NCBI GenBank assembly: GCA_964250225.1
Contig: CAXUEY010000039.1
Span: forward strand, 1 to 43,782
DNA from: Paraktedonobacter sp964250225
GTDB taxonomy: Bacteria; Chloroflexota; Ktedonobacteria; Ktedonobacterales; Ktedonobacteraceae
Direction: 5' to 3'
Length of the DNA stretch: 43,782 bases
The first letter of the stretch is position 1, and the number at the start of each line of letters is the position of its first letter. Under the pieces are notes generated by a model, which made no database searches, was not told the origin of the DNA, and was given only the letters and a program-made list of their open reading frames with translations. Positions 42,647 through 43,782 of the stretch are shown here, piece after piece. Made by a program: the position numbers and the translations under genes.

Positions 42647-43417
42647 ATGATGCAGGAACATCAAGAGATCCTGATTGACGAGACCGATGCGCTGGAGGAT
42701 CAGCGCGCCCTACCCTGGCGTAATCGTTTGTTTGTCTGTTTCTTTCTTTTAAGTGTATGTGCCTGCCTGGTCGCTTTATGTTTGTCGGGAATCCTGGTGA
42801 GTGTCCCCGATCAACTGTGGCAACTGTGGCTTGCCCCGTTTCTCCAATTTGTAAGCATACATCGCTGGCTAGTCTTAGTGATCCCCGCCGCGTGCCTGCT
42901 CGTCTGTTATGCGCGTCTGCGTTCCCTGACGGGCGAGATCATGACTGTGCCCGAACGCTACCTGGACGAGCGCCAGCAAATGCTACGCAATCAGGCGCAT
43001 CGTTCGGCCTTCAAGATCCTCAAGCTGGCCTGTATCCTCATCCCAGTCGGTGTTCTTTTGCTGCATCTATCTGGATTGAATACAGCGTCAACTGCTCCGG
43101 TGCAGGCTTATAGACTGAATGCATATCTGCCTAACGCCAACCTCACCACTGTTCCTACGCTCGATAAACGCACTTCAGCAGTTGATACATGGACCGTGTA
43201 TAATGTAACTTCATCCTCTCATATCGGCCCTATACTGGTGTGGAATCGCTGGTCTGTCGTGTATACCCTCCTCCAGCCAACCCACCAGGCGAATCTGCCG
43301 ACGCCTCCTGTTACCACAGCAGATATCGTTCTTGCCGGAGGACTGCTCCTGCTCTGCTTCTGGCTGCTCCTCTCAGCATTGCCTATGTGCGTACTGGCCT
43401 GGCAGGGAAGGAGATAG
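42647..43417 (+). CDS. Membrane protein of unknown function downstream of Xre regulator
   Basis: 256 residues. Helices at about 28-52, 67-90, 124-145 and 228-250; a cytoplasmic loop with TVPERYLDERQQMLRNQAHRSAFKIL, which resembles small Xre-associated membrane proteins (YERDERQ-type), and an extracytoplasmic loop of about 80 residues between helices 3 and 4. A strong TAAAGGAGT ribosome binding site supports the ATG ATG start. Likely operon with the regulator; specific function not recognised. Confidence 0.72.
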   Translation: MMQEHQEILIDETDALEDQRALPWRNRLFVCFFLLSVCACLVALCLSGILVSVPDQLWQLWLAPFLQFVSIHRWLVLVIPAACLLVCYARLRSLTGEIMTVPERYLDERQQMLRNQAHRSAFKILKLACILIPVGVLLLHLSGLNTASTAPVQAYRLNAYLPNANLTTVPTLDKRTSAVDTWTVYNVTSSSHIGPILVWNRWSVVYTLLQPTHQANLPTPPVTTADIVLAGGLLLLCFWLLLSALPMCVLAWQGRR

Positions 43418-43563
43418 TGCTTCCCATTGTGGGCATAAGTATGAGTAGCGGACACAAAAAAAACCCCACGGGCAAAACTAACCCACGCCGATTGTNNNNN
43501 NNNNNCCGGGAAGTATATCGTGCTCCCCATGGTGGCCATAATTATCAGAACCGCACAAAAAAC
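43417..43563. repeat. Two imperfect direct repeats flanking an assembly gap
   Basis: Copy A (about 43417-43463) and copy B (about 43520-43563) align across about 45 nt: both contain GTGCT-CCCAT-GTGG-CATAA-TAT then C-CACAAAAAA. The first copy starts at the stop codon of the membrane-protein gene. Copy B leads straight into a GC-rich terminator hairpin; the corresponding part after copy A is lost in the N run. Confidence 0.6.
43496..43505. other. Assembly gap (10 N)
   Basis: Ten unknown bases between the two imperfect direct repeats; probably a collapsed or misjoined repeat. Confidence 0.95.
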
Positions 43564-43597
43564 GGCCGCGCGGCCAAGACATCCGCGCGGCCTTTTT
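43558..43597. terminator. Bidirectional terminator between membrane-protein and desaturase genes
   Basis: GGCCGCGCGG (43564-43573) pairs with CCGCGCGGCC (43583-43592), with an A-run before and TTTTT after, so it serves both converging genes. Confidence 0.88.
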
Positions 43598-43609
43598 GTG
43601 TGCTATGAC

Positions 43610-43782
43610 TTAATTTTTGCCAGTAGTAATGCCCGGCGCGGCCAGCGCTTTGAGCGCGTAGCGTTCGCGTAGTTTGGTCGGGATACGATAGACATCCTTA
43701 ACCAGGCCCACGCGTTCGAGGGTCCAGATGATATAGCCAGAGAGATCGAACTGCCACCAGTGCAGGCCGTGGAAGGCTGAGC
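43610..43782 (-). CDS. Acyl-CoA/fatty-acid desaturase, C-terminal end only
   Basis: The minus-strand frame reading into the window ends at 43610 (TAA). The visible 57 residues include SAFHGLHWWQFDLSGYIIWT and LERVGLVKDVYRIPTK, which is the region following the third histidine box (HNNHH) of delta-9 acyl-CoA/stearoyl desaturases. Such membrane di-iron enzymes insert the double bond that tunes membrane fluidity. The histidine boxes lie outside the window, so the call rests on this C-terminal pattern. Confidence 0.75.
   Translation of the reverse strand, partial: SAFHGLHWWQFDLSGYIIWTLERVGLVKDVYRIPTKLRERYALKALAAPGITTGKN

Overview
The window reads as chromosomal DNA from a draft assembly (two runs of exactly ten N, at 22123-22132 and 43496-43505) of a filamentous, soil-type Chloroflexota, most likely class Ktedonobacteria. 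This is inference from gene content: Ser/Thr kinases with proline-rich linkers, a kinase-WD40 remnant, an FHA protein with YGQ repeats, a Uma2 nuclease, an F420-type PPOX protein, GT39/GT87 membrane glycosyltransferases, CHRD and DinB proteins, and a group II intron. No 16S or other lineage marker is present. Genes are short operons on both strands.

Layout. 1-1.9 kb: isochorismatase-family hydrolase and a UroD-like methyltransferase gene (both minus). 2.0-2.7 kb: a tRNA with anticodon CAU, probably tRNA-Ile2, split in its anticodon arm by a 573-nt ORF-less group II intron. Intron loop sequences are complementary to the anticodon loop (EBS1) and to the D-arm/anticodon-stem region (EBS2). 2.7-3.7 kb: a decayed kinase/WD40 gene. 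3.8-7.9 kb: NDH-2, Dps, and a pseudokinase fused to a degenerate receiver-like domain. 8.1-11.0 kb: acyl-CoA dehydrogenase plus a split AtuA-type pair. 11.1-15.0 kb: secreted CHRD protein, DHA2 efflux pump and its PadR regulator, which has a perfect palindromic operator just downstream of a strong promoter. 15.2-17.0 kb: AraC/GyrI regulator and a transglutaminase-like protein.

17.2-20.9 kb: a complete osmoprotectant (OpuC/ProU-type) ABC operon behind a 146-nt leader that can fold in mutually exclusive ways, one of them covering the ribosome binding site. 20.9-22.2 kb: a degenerate patch with a coiled-coil ORF, a truncated WtpA-like binding protein and an assembly gap. 22.2-29.7 kb: aldehyde dehydrogenase, glutaredoxin-thioredoxin reductase fusion, membrane-anchored molybdopterin oxidoreductase overlapping a glycosyltransferase, PPOX protein, Uma2. 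30.0-34.0 kb: GtrA-YkcB fusion glycosyltransferase, PaiB-type and DinB-type proteins.

34.3-37.0 kb: a three-gene operon, SAM methyltransferase / ATP-dependent RNA ligase / HD-Pnk, which is a plausible RNA end-healing and sealing system. The last 6.7 kb holds a small cytochrome-like protein, FHA membrane protein, a BrkB-NrtS-like coupled pair, an alpha/beta hydrolase, an Xre regulator with a membrane protein, and the 3' end of a fatty-acid desaturase gene. The two strongest items for follow-up are the intron-split tRNA and the RNA-repair operon. Both concern RNA breakage and joining, but they lie about 32 kb apart and nothing in the sequence links them.
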